64,000 nt of DNA from an uncultured Opitutaceae bacterium (lineage in GTDB: Bacteria; Verrucomicrobiota; Verrucomicrobiia; Opitutales; Opitutaceae), in the NCBI GenBank assembly GCA_937958045.1, contig CALFXL010000052.1, positions 1-64,000 of the forward strand. Direction: 5' to 3'. Positions 8,068 through 16,175 of the stretch are shown one piece after another. Numbering within the stretch: position 1 is the stretch's first letter; each line of letters starts with the position of its first letter. The position numbers and the translations under genes are program-made. The notes below the pieces were generated by a model. That model had not been told where the DNA came from. It did not search any database and saw only the letters and a program-made list of their open reading frames with translations.

Positions 8068-8886
8068 ATGAAACGATCCCTCGCCCTCGCCGCGCTCATA
8101 CTGGCCTCGCTCGCTCACGCATCCGATTTCGTGAAGATTTGGGAAACCGAGCCGCTGCTCAAAACGCCCGAGTCCGTCCTCTTCGACGCGAACAGCCGCC
8201 AACTCTTCGTCTCCAATGTCGATGGACGCACTCCGTGGACTTCCGACGGCAAGGGTTCGATCGCGCGCGTGGACCTCGACGGAAAAATCCTCGAGGCCGA
8301 ATGGATCACCGGTCTCGACAACCCCAAGGGACTCGGTCTCCACGCCGGACGTCTCTACGTCGCCGACATGACGAACGTCGTCGTGATCGATGTATTCAAA
8401 AAATCAATACTCGAAAAAATCGCCATCGATGGCGCGGAGCGGCTCAACGACATCACCATCGACGAGTCGGGCGTTGCCTATGTTTCCGACTCCAAGACGG
8501 GAAAAGTGCACGCCATCCGCGATGGCCGCGTATCCGTTCTCCTCGAACAGCTAAAAGACGTAAACGGTCTGCTCGCGCATCAGGGCATTCTCTATGTGCT
8601 CGCCGACGGCGCGTTGTTCGAGCGTTCGCGCGACGGCCGGCTCTCCAAGATAGCCGACGGCATGGAAGGCGGCGTGGACGGCGTGGTGCGCCTCGACAAT
8701 GGCGACTTTGTCGTTTCGGGCTGGGCAGGTATTGTTTATCACGTCGCCGCCAATGGCGATAAACGCGTGCTGCTCGACACACGTCCCGATGTGCAAACGG
8801 CCGACATCGGCGCTGATCCGGCTCAGCGGATCATTTATATCCCCACCTTCTTCGCCAACACCGTCGCCGCGTATCAGCTGAAATGA
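8068..8886 (+). CDS. Secreted SMP-30/gluconolactonase-like beta-propeller protein
   Basis: This 272-residue protein has a clear signal peptide (MKRSLALAALILASLAHA) followed by propeller-type repeats such as ESVLFDANSRQLFVSNVDG, NPKGLGLHAGRLYVAD, NDITIDESGVAYVSD and DGVVRLDNGDFVVSGW. These resemble the SMP-30/LRE or NHL-like six-bladed fold. It is probably periplasmic. Lactonase activity is not assured, since metal ligands cannot be assigned with certainty by eye. The start at 8068 is chosen for the signal peptide. It is divergent from BrkB and convergent with the GH43 gene, with only 3 nt between the two stops. Confidence 0.75.
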   Translation: MKRSLALAALILASLAHASDFVKIWETEPLLKTPESVLFDANSRQLFVSNVDGRTPWTSDGKGSIARVDLDGKILEAEWITGLDNPKGLGLHAGRLYVADMTNVVVIDVFKKSILEKIAIDGAERLNDITIDESGVAYVSDSKTGKVHAIRDGRVSVLLEQLKDVNGLLAHQGILYVLADGALFERSRDGRLSKIADGMEGGVDGVVRLDNGDFVVSGWAGIVYHVAANGDKRVLLDTRPDVQTADIGADPAQRIIYIPTFFANTVAAYQLK

Positions 8887-8889
8887 GCC

Positions 8890-9822
8890 TCACGGCTCCG
8901 ACGGTTTGCCGAAGATCGGCATGCCACGATCGTCCCAGCGCAATGTCTTCACGTAGGTGTGGCGATTGGGATCCCACAGCGGATCGCCTTCGATCTCCGT
9001 GTAGTTGCGGGCATGATACACGAGGAGGTCGGCGCCATCTTCGCCGATGGTGAAGCTGTTGTGCCCCGGTCCAAAAACCTTCTTCTCCGGATCGCTGCGG
9101 AAGACAGGCTCGGGCGATTTTGTCCACGAGGCAGGATCGAGCAGATCGGCCTCTTCGGACGCGTGGAGAAGGCCCATGCAGTAGTTTTCATCCGTCGCAC
9201 TCGCGGAATACGTGATAAATACACGACCGTTTTTGATAAGCACGGAAGGACCTTCATTGACGGCGAAGCCGCGCGTTTCCCACGGAAATTCAGGAATGGA
9301 AAGACGCACGCGTTTCGGCGCGAGTCGGAGCGGCGTTTCCATTTCCGCGATGTATAAATTCGAGTTGCCGGGAATCGTGGGCTCTTTTTGCGCCCACACG
9401 TAATACGTTTTTCCTCGGTGCGTGAAGGTCGTGGCATCGAGGCAAAAGGTATCGAAATCCGTTTCGATCTGCCCCGCGAGCCCCCAAGGGCCCGCCAGCG
9501 GATCGGACGCAGGCGTCGTGATCGCATACATGCGATGCTGAAACAGACCATCCTTGATCTCCCGAGTGGGCGCGGCGGCGAAATACACATACCACGCTCC
9601 ATGCACGAAATGAATTTCGGGGGCCCAGATCAGCTCGCTCAGCGGTCCGCTGGCGGGTTTATGCCACACGTCGTGGGGTTGCGCGGTGGCTAGCTCGGCG
9701 ATGGTGCGCGCACGCCGCAGTTCAATGCGATCGTACGCCGGCACCGATGCGGTGAAATAATACCAGCCATCCGTGTGGCGACGGATGCAGGGATCGGCGC
9801 GCTGGAGAATCAACGGTTGCAT
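8890..9822 (-). CDS. GH43 glycoside hydrolase, cytoplasmic (arabinofuranosidase-like)
   Basis: This 310-residue five-bladed propeller enzyme of GH43 shows the catalytic set: base D10 in QRADP, pKa modulator D129 in CLDATTF and acid E190 in VNEGP. The context HTDGWYYFTASVPAYDR is typical of exo-acting alpha-L-arabinofuranosidases. There is no signal peptide, so it should finish imported arabino-oligosaccharides in the cytoplasm. It is a clear paralogue of the gene at 11200. Its start at 9822 overlaps the end of the transporter gene by 13 nt, indicating translational coupling in a GH43-MFS-GH43 operon. Xylosidase activity cannot be excluded. Confidence 0.88.
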   Translation of the reverse strand: MQPLILQRADPCIRRHTDGWYYFTASVPAYDRIELRRARTIAELATAQPHDVWHKPASGPLSELIWAPEIHFVHGAWYVYFAAAPTREIKDGLFQHRMYAITTPASDPLAGPWGLAGQIETDFDTFCLDATTFTHRGKTYYVWAQKEPTIPGNSNLYIAEMETPLRLAPKRVRLSIPEFPWETRGFAVNEGPSVLIKNGRVFITYSASATDENYCMGLLHASEEADLLDPASWTKSPEPVFRSDPEKKVFGPGHNSFTIGEDGADLLVYHARNYTEIEGDPLWDPNRHTYVKTLRWDDRGMPIFGKPSEP

Positions 9823-11174
9823 GACACAGGAGCGGCTGAGGCAGTGATGGGCTGCGCCATCATGCGATGATAATACGCATCGGTGACACGATAGCGGCAC
9901 ATGAGCAGACCGACCGCGACATGGAACACCCCTGGGATAATCGTGACCATCAACGCGAGTCCGGTGAGCGTCGCCGCGGTTTGCTCCTGATTCGCCACGT
10001 AGCCGAAATGATCGAGCAGTTTATTGGTGCCTGAACCCGCGATCGCGAGCCCCAGACTTTGGAAAAACGCGATGAGTCCGATCGCGAGTCCGGAAACGCG
10101 CAGGCCAGTTTTATGTGCACCATAATCCACCGCTTCCGGAATGATCGACCAAAACACCGGGGCGTGCAGATCGACCACAAACGACAGCACAAAATAAAAC
10201 GCCAGCGCGTGCCACATCTGGTTGGGTTTCACGAGGAAGAACATCGCGACACCGATCACGCCCACCGCGACCTGGCTCCAACGAAAGAGTTTAATCTTGC
10301 AGATATATTTTGTGATCCAGGTGGAGGCAATCATCGCTAAAACCGCGGCGCACACACCCGCGCCGATAAAGCGCGAGATCATCGTCTCATCTCCGCCGAC
10401 ATAATATTTGGCGTAATAGGCCGCAGTGCCTCCGCGGATCACATAACCGATCATGCCCGTGATACACACCGCGCAGAGAATCCACCACTGGTCGTTACGC
10501 ACGAGATGCGACGCCTGCAGCTTGATCGGTGTTGTGTCTTGTTCATAGGCCACACGCTCCGTCGTGGTGAAAAAGCAGAACCAAAACATCACGACGCCGA
10601 TCGTCGCCATCGCCGCCATCGCGAGTTGATAACCACGCGCGAGATTGCCACCGCCCCATTTCTCCGCGAGCAGCGGCACAATAAACGCCACGCAAAAAGC
10701 GGCGACCTTCGCGAAGAACAAGCGGTAGCCATTGGCCGAAAGACGGTCCGCCGTGGAATCGGTCAGTACGCCGATCAACGAAATATACGGCACCGTCACG
10801 AGACTGAACAAAACCGTGTTCAAAAGATAGGTCGCATACGCCCATATCAATTTTCCCTGATAACTCAGGTCAGGCGTTGTAAACATCAGCACCGTTGAGA
10901 CCGCGAGTGGCACCGATACCCAAAGGAAATAGGGACGATAGCGTCCCCAGCGTGTCGTGAAACGATCGTTGAACCAACCGATCGCGGGATCGATGAGCCC
11001 GTCGATCAGGCGCACGACAAAAAACAACACCACGAGGTCCTTCGGCTGAAGGCCGAACACATCGGTATAAAAATAACCGATGAGCAGCATCATCGTGGAG
11101 ATGACGACGTTCACGGCGGCGTCGCCTGCGCCGAACCCGATTTTTTCGAGTACGGAAAGTTTTTGGGTTTTCAT
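9810..11174 (-). CDS. GPH-family sugar:cation symporter (MFS)
   Basis: This 454-residue protein has about 12 hydrophobic segments and the glycoside-pentoside-hexuronide signature early on: EKIGFGAGDAAVN, then RLIDGLIDPAIGWFNDR and TRWGRYRPYFLW. Relatives such as MelB and XynB/XylP-type symporters import oligosaccharides with H+ or Na+. Lying between two GH43 genes, it most likely imports arabinose-containing or xylose-containing oligosaccharides. The ATG at 11174 begins MKTQKLSVLEK; the 63 codons upstream in frame belong to the neighbouring gene's shadow. It lies 25 nt after the exported GH43 gene and overlaps the next gene by 13 nt. Confidence 0.9.
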   Translation of the reverse strand: MKTQKLSVLEKIGFGAGDAAVNVVISTMMLLIGYFYTDVFGLQPKDLVVLFFVVRLIDGLIDPAIGWFNDRFTTRWGRYRPYFLWVSVPLAVSTVLMFTTPDLSYQGKLIWAYATYLLNTVLFSLVTVPYISLIGVLTDSTADRLSANGYRLFFAKVAAFCVAFIVPLLAEKWGGGNLARGYQLAMAAMATIGVVMFWFCFFTTTERVAYEQDTTPIKLQASHLVRNDQWWILCAVCITGMIGYVIRGGTAAYYAKYYVGGDETMISRFIGAGVCAAVLAMIASTWITKYICKIKLFRWSQVAVGVIGVAMFFLVKPNQMWHALAFYFVLSFVVDLHAPVFWSIIPEAVDYGAHKTGLRVSGLAIGLIAFFQSLGLAIAGSGTNKLLDHFGYVANQEQTAATLTGLALMVTIIPGVFHVAVGLLMCRYRVTDAYYHRMMAQPITASAAPVSCNR

Positions 11175-11199
11175 GGGGGGCAAATCAGTCGAAGCGGCG

Positions 11200-12225
11200 T
11201 CAGCGAGCGGGAGAGTTCTCGGGTACGGGCACGCCGAAGTCGGGAGTGCCGTCGGCATTCCAACGCAGCACTTGCACACGCGTGTGACGATTGGGGTCGT
11301 GCAGCGGATCGCCCGGGATTTCTTTGTAGTTGCGGGCGTGATACACGAGCAGGTCGGTGCCATCGGGCAGCGTCACGAATTGGTTATGTCCCGGTCCGTA
11401 GATTCCATTTTCTTCGCTTGAGCGGAAAACCGGCTCGGGGGATTTCGTCCACGCCTTCGGATCGAGCAGATCGGCGTCCGCTGACGCGCTCAACAGACCC
11501 AGGCAATACTCCGCGCCTGTGCCGCTGGCCGAGTACGTGAGGAACACACGCTCGCCGCGCGTGAGAAACGCCGAACCTTCATTCACGCGAAAGCGGATCA
11601 CCTCCCACGGCAGCTCGGGTTTCGACAACATCACCGCGGGGCCCGCGAGCGTGACGGGGTCGGCCATCTTCGCGATGTAGAGATTCGTGTTTCCGCCGAT
11701 GGCCGGATCGTGCTGCGCCCACGAAAGGTAACGCACGCCGCGGTGCTCGAAGGTCGTCGCATCGAGCGCAAACGACTCCCAACCGGTGTTCAGCTGACCT
11801 CGCTCGATCCATTCGCCGGTGAGCGGATCGGGCGATGCGTTTTCGAGCACATAGATGCGGATGTCCCAGATTTTTTCCGCATCGCCCGCGGCGAAATAGA
11901 TATACCATTTGCCGTCGATAAAATGGAGTTCCGGCGCCCAGATGTGCGCCCCCATCGGCCCCGTCGCATGCTTGCGCCAGATCACGTGCGGCTCGGCCTT
12001 CGCGAGCCCGGGAATGCTCTGCGCGCGCCGCAGTTCGAGCCGGTCATATTCCGGCACGGTGGCCGTGAAATAATACCAGCCATCCGTATGCCGCACGATG
12101 TGCGGATCGGCGCGTTGAGTGATCAGCGGGTTGGGGAAATCGAGAACGGACGTCGCCATAAGTTGGATACAGGCGCTACACGCCAGCAACAGCGCGAACG
12201 CCGGACCGGGAAAACGACACTTCAT
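11200..12225 (-). CDS. GH43 glycoside hydrolase, exported (arabinofuranosidase-like)
   Basis: This 341-residue GH43 enzyme has catalytic residues D40 (QRADP), D155 (ALDATTF) and E216 (VNEGS). It begins with a hydrophobic signal sequence (FALLLACSACIQLMATS), possibly a lipoprotein signal, so it acts in the periplasm or on the surface. It is closely similar throughout to the cytoplasmic GH43 at 8890, most plainly at the start (HTDGWYYFTATVPEYDR) and end (LLVYHARNY). It is the first gene of the operon and is divergent from the TonB receptor. The ATG at 12225 is chosen because the signal peptide starts there. The likely role is trimming arabinan side chains before uptake. Confidence 0.88.
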   Translation of the reverse strand: MKCRFPGPAFALLLACSACIQLMATSVLDFPNPLITQRADPHIVRHTDGWYYFTATVPEYDRLELRRAQSIPGLAKAEPHVIWRKHATGPMGAHIWAPELHFIDGKWYIYFAAGDAEKIWDIRIYVLENASPDPLTGEWIERGQLNTGWESFALDATTFEHRGVRYLSWAQHDPAIGGNTNLYIAKMADPVTLAGPAVMLSKPELPWEVIRFRVNEGSAFLTRGERVFLTYSASGTGAEYCLGLLSASADADLLDPKAWTKSPEPVFRSSEENGIYGPGHNQFVTLPDGTDLLVYHARNYKEIPGDPLHDPNRHTRVQVLRWNADGTPDFGVPVPENSPAR

Positions 12226-12591
12226 GAAAGGACGGAGAGAGGGGGGATTGGGACATGGGCGAACCGAGGGGAGAACCAAGGCGGTCAGACCACCTCCCCA
12301 CATGCGCCATTTATCCTCGGAAGCCGACAAGCGCTCTGCACTTTCCCGCAAACCCGTCGATGCTGGCGCCACCCACATCCGCTACAGCTCCGCGCGGTCT
12401 AAAAAACTGGCGAGGCCGGCAATCGATCCGCCTGCGAAGCGGGCACCGCGGTAAATGTTCTTTCAATTACTTGTGTCGGGTTTTTCTCACCTTTGGCGCA
12501 TGTGGAGTCGGAAGCTAACTCACCCGGCTTCAGTTGCCGCCCCTTATGGTGGCCGCCGTGGCCCGGGCACCTACCCTAACAATCCTGTGCT
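12226..12591. other. Divergent intergenic region between GH43 operon and TonB receptor
   Basis: These 366 nt must hold the divergent promoters and control sites for the arabinan operon and the receptor. I see no convincing -35/-10 pair, no clear long palindrome and no riboswitch-like fold. The GH43 leader is strikingly C-rich and lacks a Shine-Dalgarno sequence. An AT-richer patch lies at 12455-12500. Confidence 0.4.
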
Positions 12592-15504
12592 ATGACCCCC
12601 ACCCTGCAACGCCCCAAGTCGGGCGACATCCTGCCCAGTATAAAAAACCGCGGCCTGTCCGCGCGCCTGCTACTCGCGCTGACTGCAGCCTCGGTCCCCG
12701 CCTACGCGCAAGTCACCGACAGCTCCGAGCCACCTCCGGCCAGCGCCACGCCGCCCGTGGAAGAAACCATCGAGCTCGAGGTCTTCGAAGTGAAAGGTCT
12801 CCGCGCCTCCGCGATGAAAGCCATCGAAGTGAAGCGCGAAAATCCGCAGTTCCTCGATTCCATCGTCTCCGAAGACATCGGCAAATTTCCCGACAATAAC
12901 ATCGTCGAGTCGCTGCAACGCCTCCCCGGTTTGCAGGTCACCGATTACGCTCGCGGCAACATCACCGCGGTCAGCATCCGCGGTCTTCCCGACATCACCA
13001 CGACGCTCAACGGCAAAAACATTTTCACCGCCGCGGGCCTCGCTTTGTCGCTTCAAGACGTCCCCGTCACCTTGCTCAAACAGGCCGATGTGATGAAAAC
13101 GCGCTCGGCTGCCCATATCGAAACGGGCATGGCGGGCGTGATCGATATCCAGACCTTCCGCCCCTTCGATTTCTCCGGCAACAAAGTGTCGGTTTCCGCG
13201 GAAGCCACCTACCAGGAGCAACGGGAAAAATTCGATCCCAACCTCAGCGTGCTCCTAAGCACCCGCAAAAACGTGGGCGCTGAAGGCAAATTCGGCGCGC
13301 TGATCAATGTCTCCTATCTCACCACCAACTACCGCGATCAAAGCGCGACACCCGGCGCGCAGGTGGTTTTCGCCAAAGGCGCACAACCGCCACCCGCCTG
13401 GCCTGAGCCCTACGCGCGTATCTTCCCCGACGTCGTTCCGTGGGATGTCGGTCTGGACAATGGTCTGCCCACCGCTCCCGGCTCCACGCTGCCGGGCACC
13501 AACGTCGAATACGTCCTCTCGCGCGACGCGATTTTCTTCAACGATTCCCAAGGTGAAACCGAACGGCCCGCCGCCAGCTTCGTGCTTCAATACGCACCGA
13601 ACGCCAACTCGGAATACGTCTTCGACGCCACCTATCTGGGCTATCGCAATGAGAACTACAGCAATCTGTTGTTCTCCTTCGTGGACTGGTGGGTCGACTG
13701 GAACCAAGACACCCTCGACGTCACGCTCTATCCCGGCACCAACATCGTTCAGCGCCGCGGCTACATCGGAAACGTTTATTCGTTCACCAGTGGAGACTAC
13801 ACGACGGGCAAGACCGACAGCTTCCAATACTCGCTGGCCGGCAAATGGCGCGTCACTCCCGATCTCACGCTCCGCTCCGAGATCGTGTATCAGGATTCTG
13901 AATTCAAAGGCACCAACTACTTCTCCCGCGCCATTCGCGACGTTCGCAATGACGTGACGGTGAACTTCAACGCGGGCGACGGCGTTCCCATGTTCCGCTA
14001 CCTCGACGTCGCAGCGACCCCGGACGTCAACGAAGGCAATGTGGCCGATCTCGCCACTTGGGCACTGAAAGATGACCTCGGCGTTCCGGAAGTCTGGGAT
14101 GGCGGTTCGCGCGACAAAGGCAGCGCCATCACCTTTACCCAGGACGGCGTGCTTCACCTCGACTGGCCGCTCATCAAGAAGCTCCGCTTCGGAGTCCGCT
14201 ACGATGTCCGCGAAGCTTCAGCCGCGACCCGCGCCGCCGAGGGCGACCGTACCGCCGGTGTTATTCGGCTCGACGCTCTCAATCAGCAGTTTCCCGGCCT
14301 CATCAATGTGAATAGCGGCTTCTATGACGGCCGCGCCGACATCCCCACTTCATGGGCATCCTTCAACGGCGAATACGCACACAACAACCGCGACCAAATC
14401 AGCTCACTCTACACATGGCGTGCAGATAGCTACTGGGCACTGAAGGAGATATTCAACATCGAGGAAACCACCACGGCCATTTACCTTCAGGCTGACGAGT
14501 TCAGCACGGAAATCGCGGGCCGCCGCCTCAAAGGCCAGTTCGGCCTCCGCTTCGTGGACATCCAAACCAAACTGGATTTCACCGACCCTGCCCGCGGATC
14601 GACTGCCAAAACCTTCGGCGATGCCGGGGTGTCGAAAGTCCTTCCGAGCGCTTCCTTCAGTTATGAAATCACTCCCGATCTCATCGCGCGCGCCGCTTAC
14701 GGACAGACGATCCGGCGTCCCGGTTTCAACGACCTGAATCCTCTGATCAATTATCAACGCGACGTCAGCAACATCGGCTACGGCACCGCTTCGGGCGGCA
14801 ACCCCGACCTCAAGCCTACTGAGTCCACCAACTTCGACATCGCGCTCGAGTATTACTTCGACGAAGGCAGCATGATCCACATTGCCGGCTTCCGTCGCGA
14901 GATCGAAGGCCTGGTCGTCGGGACCCGCCGCCGCGTCAGCTACACCGACTCGCAAGGACCCTACGACTACATCCTGTCTCAGCCCACCAATGCCTCGGAC
15001 GGCGAACTCGAAGGCGTCGAAATCGGTGGCAAATACTACCCGAAAAATCTGCCCGGCTTGTTCCAAGGTTTCGGCGTAGAAGGTAGCTATACCCGCTTGA
15101 AATCGTCGCAAAATGTCCCGATGCACGACAACACCGGCACGTTGATTGGCGTACGTAACACCGAGTTCTTCGGGGTCTCCCCCGATTCGTACAGCGTAAC
15201 ACTCGCCTACGAACGGAGCCGTCTCAGTGCCCGCGCCTCCTACGCCTGGCGCTCTGCGTTCCACCACCACAACGAGGCCGCCCTCTTTGCCAACCCGCTC
15301 GCCGTCTATCACGCCGACGAGCGAAGCCTCACGGCGCAGATCACGTATCGCATCACCGAGAACATGGCGCTCACGCTGAAGGGCACCAACCTCACCGACG
15401 ACATCCAGCACAGTTACTACGGCGAACACGGTTCCACCGTTCACAACTTCGGCAACTGGATCGTCGGCCGCACGATCTCGGCCGGCGTGCGCTACTCGTT
15501 CTAA
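12592..15504 (+). CDS. TonB-dependent receptor, carbohydrate type
   Basis: This 970-residue outer-membrane receptor has a long n-region signal peptide (residues about 1-42), a TonB-box-like ELEVFEVKG and then the plug domain (SIVSEDIGKFPDNNIVESLQRLPG, VSIRGLPDITTTLNGK). The C-terminal beta barrel ends in VRYSF with a terminal aromatic. The KFPDNNIVESLQR motif is typical of TIGR01782-type receptors that import oligosaccharides. It is divergent from the GH43/MFS operon, so arabinan or pectin fragments are the likely substrate. It is followed immediately by a strong intrinsic terminator and is therefore probably monocistronic. No Shine-Dalgarno sequence precedes the ATG. Confidence 0.92.
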   Translation: MTPTLQRPKSGDILPSIKNRGLSARLLLALTAASVPAYAQVTDSSEPPPASATPPVEETIELEVFEVKGLRASAMKAIEVKRENPQFLDSIVSEDIGKFPDNNIVESLQRLPGLQVTDYARGNITAVSIRGLPDITTTLNGKNIFTAAGLALSLQDVPVTLLKQADVMKTRSAAHIETGMAGVIDIQTFRPFDFSGNKVSVSAEATYQEQREKFDPNLSVLLSTRKNVGAEGKFGALINVSYLTTNYRDQSATPGAQVVFAKGAQPPPAWPEPYARIFPDVVPWDVGLDNGLPTAPGSTLPGTNVEYVLSRDAIFFNDSQGETERPAASFVLQYAPNANSEYVFDATYLGYRNENYSNLLFSFVDWWVDWNQDTLDVTLYPGTNIVQRRGYIGNVYSFTSGDYTTGKTDSFQYSLAGKWRVTPDLTLRSEIVYQDSEFKGTNYFSRAIRDVRNDVTVNFNAGDGVPMFRYLDVAATPDVNEGNVADLATWALKDDLGVPEVWDGGSRDKGSAITFTQDGVLHLDWPLIKKLRFGVRYDVREASAATRAAEGDRTAGVIRLDALNQQFPGLINVNSGFYDGRADIPTSWASFNGEYAHNNRDQISSLYTWRADSYWALKEIFNIEETTTAIYLQADEFSTEIAGRRLKGQFGLRFVDIQTKLDFTDPARGSTAKTFGDAGVSKVLPSASFSYEITPDLIARAAYGQTIRRPGFNDLNPLINYQRDVSNIGYGTASGGNPDLKPTESTNFDIALEYYFDEGSMIHIAGFRREIEGLVVGTRRRVSYTDSQGPYDYILSQPTNASDGELEGVEIGGKYYPKNLPGLFQGFGVEGSYTRLKSSQNVPMHDNTGTLIGVRNTEFFGVSPDSYSVTLAYERSRLSARASYAWRSAFHHHNEAALFANPLAVYHADERSLTAQITYRITENMALTLKGTNLTDDIQHSYYGEHGSTVHNFGNWIVGRTISAGVRYSF

Positions 15505-15532
15505 GCAAAAACTTGTTCTGTTAGTTCATGCG

Positions 15533-15563
15533 CAAGGGCAACCCACGGGGGTTGCCCTTTTTT
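15533..15563 (+). terminator. Intrinsic terminator after TonB receptor
   Basis: The stem AAGGGCAACC / GGTTGCCCTT with a short loop is followed by a T-run, 28 nt after the receptor stop. It is symmetric enough to be read only on the plus strand. Confidence 0.85.
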
Positions 15564-15585
15564 ATTCTCCGCAAAAAGTCGTCGC

Positions 15586-15888
15586 ATGGCTGCCGCACGA
15601 AAATCCCGCAACGCCGCTCCCGCCGAATGTCCCGTATGCGGAGCCGATGTGCCGCGCAACGCGCGCGCCTGTCCCGAATGTGGCGCCGACGAACGCACCG
15701 GCTGGAACGAAGAAGACACCCGCTACGATGGACTCGATCTGCCCGATCATGCTTCCGACGAAAACGATTCATCCGCCAGCTCCCCGGGATCCCTGCCGCA
15801 AAACGTAAACGGCATCGCGCTTCACTGGTGGCTCCTCGCCGTGCTGCTTCTCGCCGCCATGATCTTCGGCTTCGTGCGAATCTTTTAA
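15586..15888 (+). CDS. Zinc-ribbon protein with C-terminal membrane anchor
   Basis: This 100-residue protein carries an N-terminal zinc ribbon (CPVCG at about 15-19 and CPECG about 14 residues later), an acidic Ser-rich linker and one C-terminal transmembrane helix (WWLLAVLLLAAMIFGFV). This tail-anchored arrangement puts the zinc ribbon in the cytoplasm. Small proteins of this shape are common, but their roles are unknown. It starts 23 nt after the receptor's terminator, so it is probably transcribed separately. Confidence 0.75.
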   Translation: MAAARKSRNAAPAECPVCGADVPRNARACPECGADERTGWNEEDTRYDGLDLPDHASDENDSSASSPGSLPQNVNGIALHWWLLAVLLLAAMIFGFVRIF

Positions 15889-16175
15889 GGCGGTTGAAAT
15901 TAAACGATAGCCGCGCATCTGCGCCGCGGGACGTGAGCCCACGACCACACCGGGCCGGGTTCCGGGGTGCACCCGCGGCCCGTGTGTGGTGTCCAAACCG
16001 CGCTCAATCGGACGAAGACGAACAACGCGCCGGGACGGCGCGTTCCACCCGTTCGCTGCGCGCTCGCGGCTGCCGGCGGGCGCGGGCTTTTATCATCAGT
16101 GTCCGTCCGTGGCATCCGTGGTTAAAAACGAATCAAGGTGCCCGACCGGCGAAGGCATCGCGGCGCCGACACTGC
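15889..16175. repeat. Repeat-rich intergenic segment
   Basis: The 287 nt between the zinc-ribbon gene and the ppk stop codon hold several inverted repeats. One pair is ACCACACCGGGCCGGGT against ACCCGCGGCCCGTGTGTGGT, near 15935-15990. A left end (ATTAAACGATAGCCG, about 15900) resembles the MITE-like elements elsewhere in the window. A stretch at 16096-16129 has the repeated wording GTCCGTCCGTGGCATCCGTG, which looks like a dispersed repeat. No gene is apparent. Confidence 0.4.

Noticed and set aside
12226..12591. A cobalamin or other riboswitch upstream of the TonB receptor.
   Set aside because: I found none of the conserved riboswitch core sequences and no aptamer-like fold; the GH43 context already explains receptor function.
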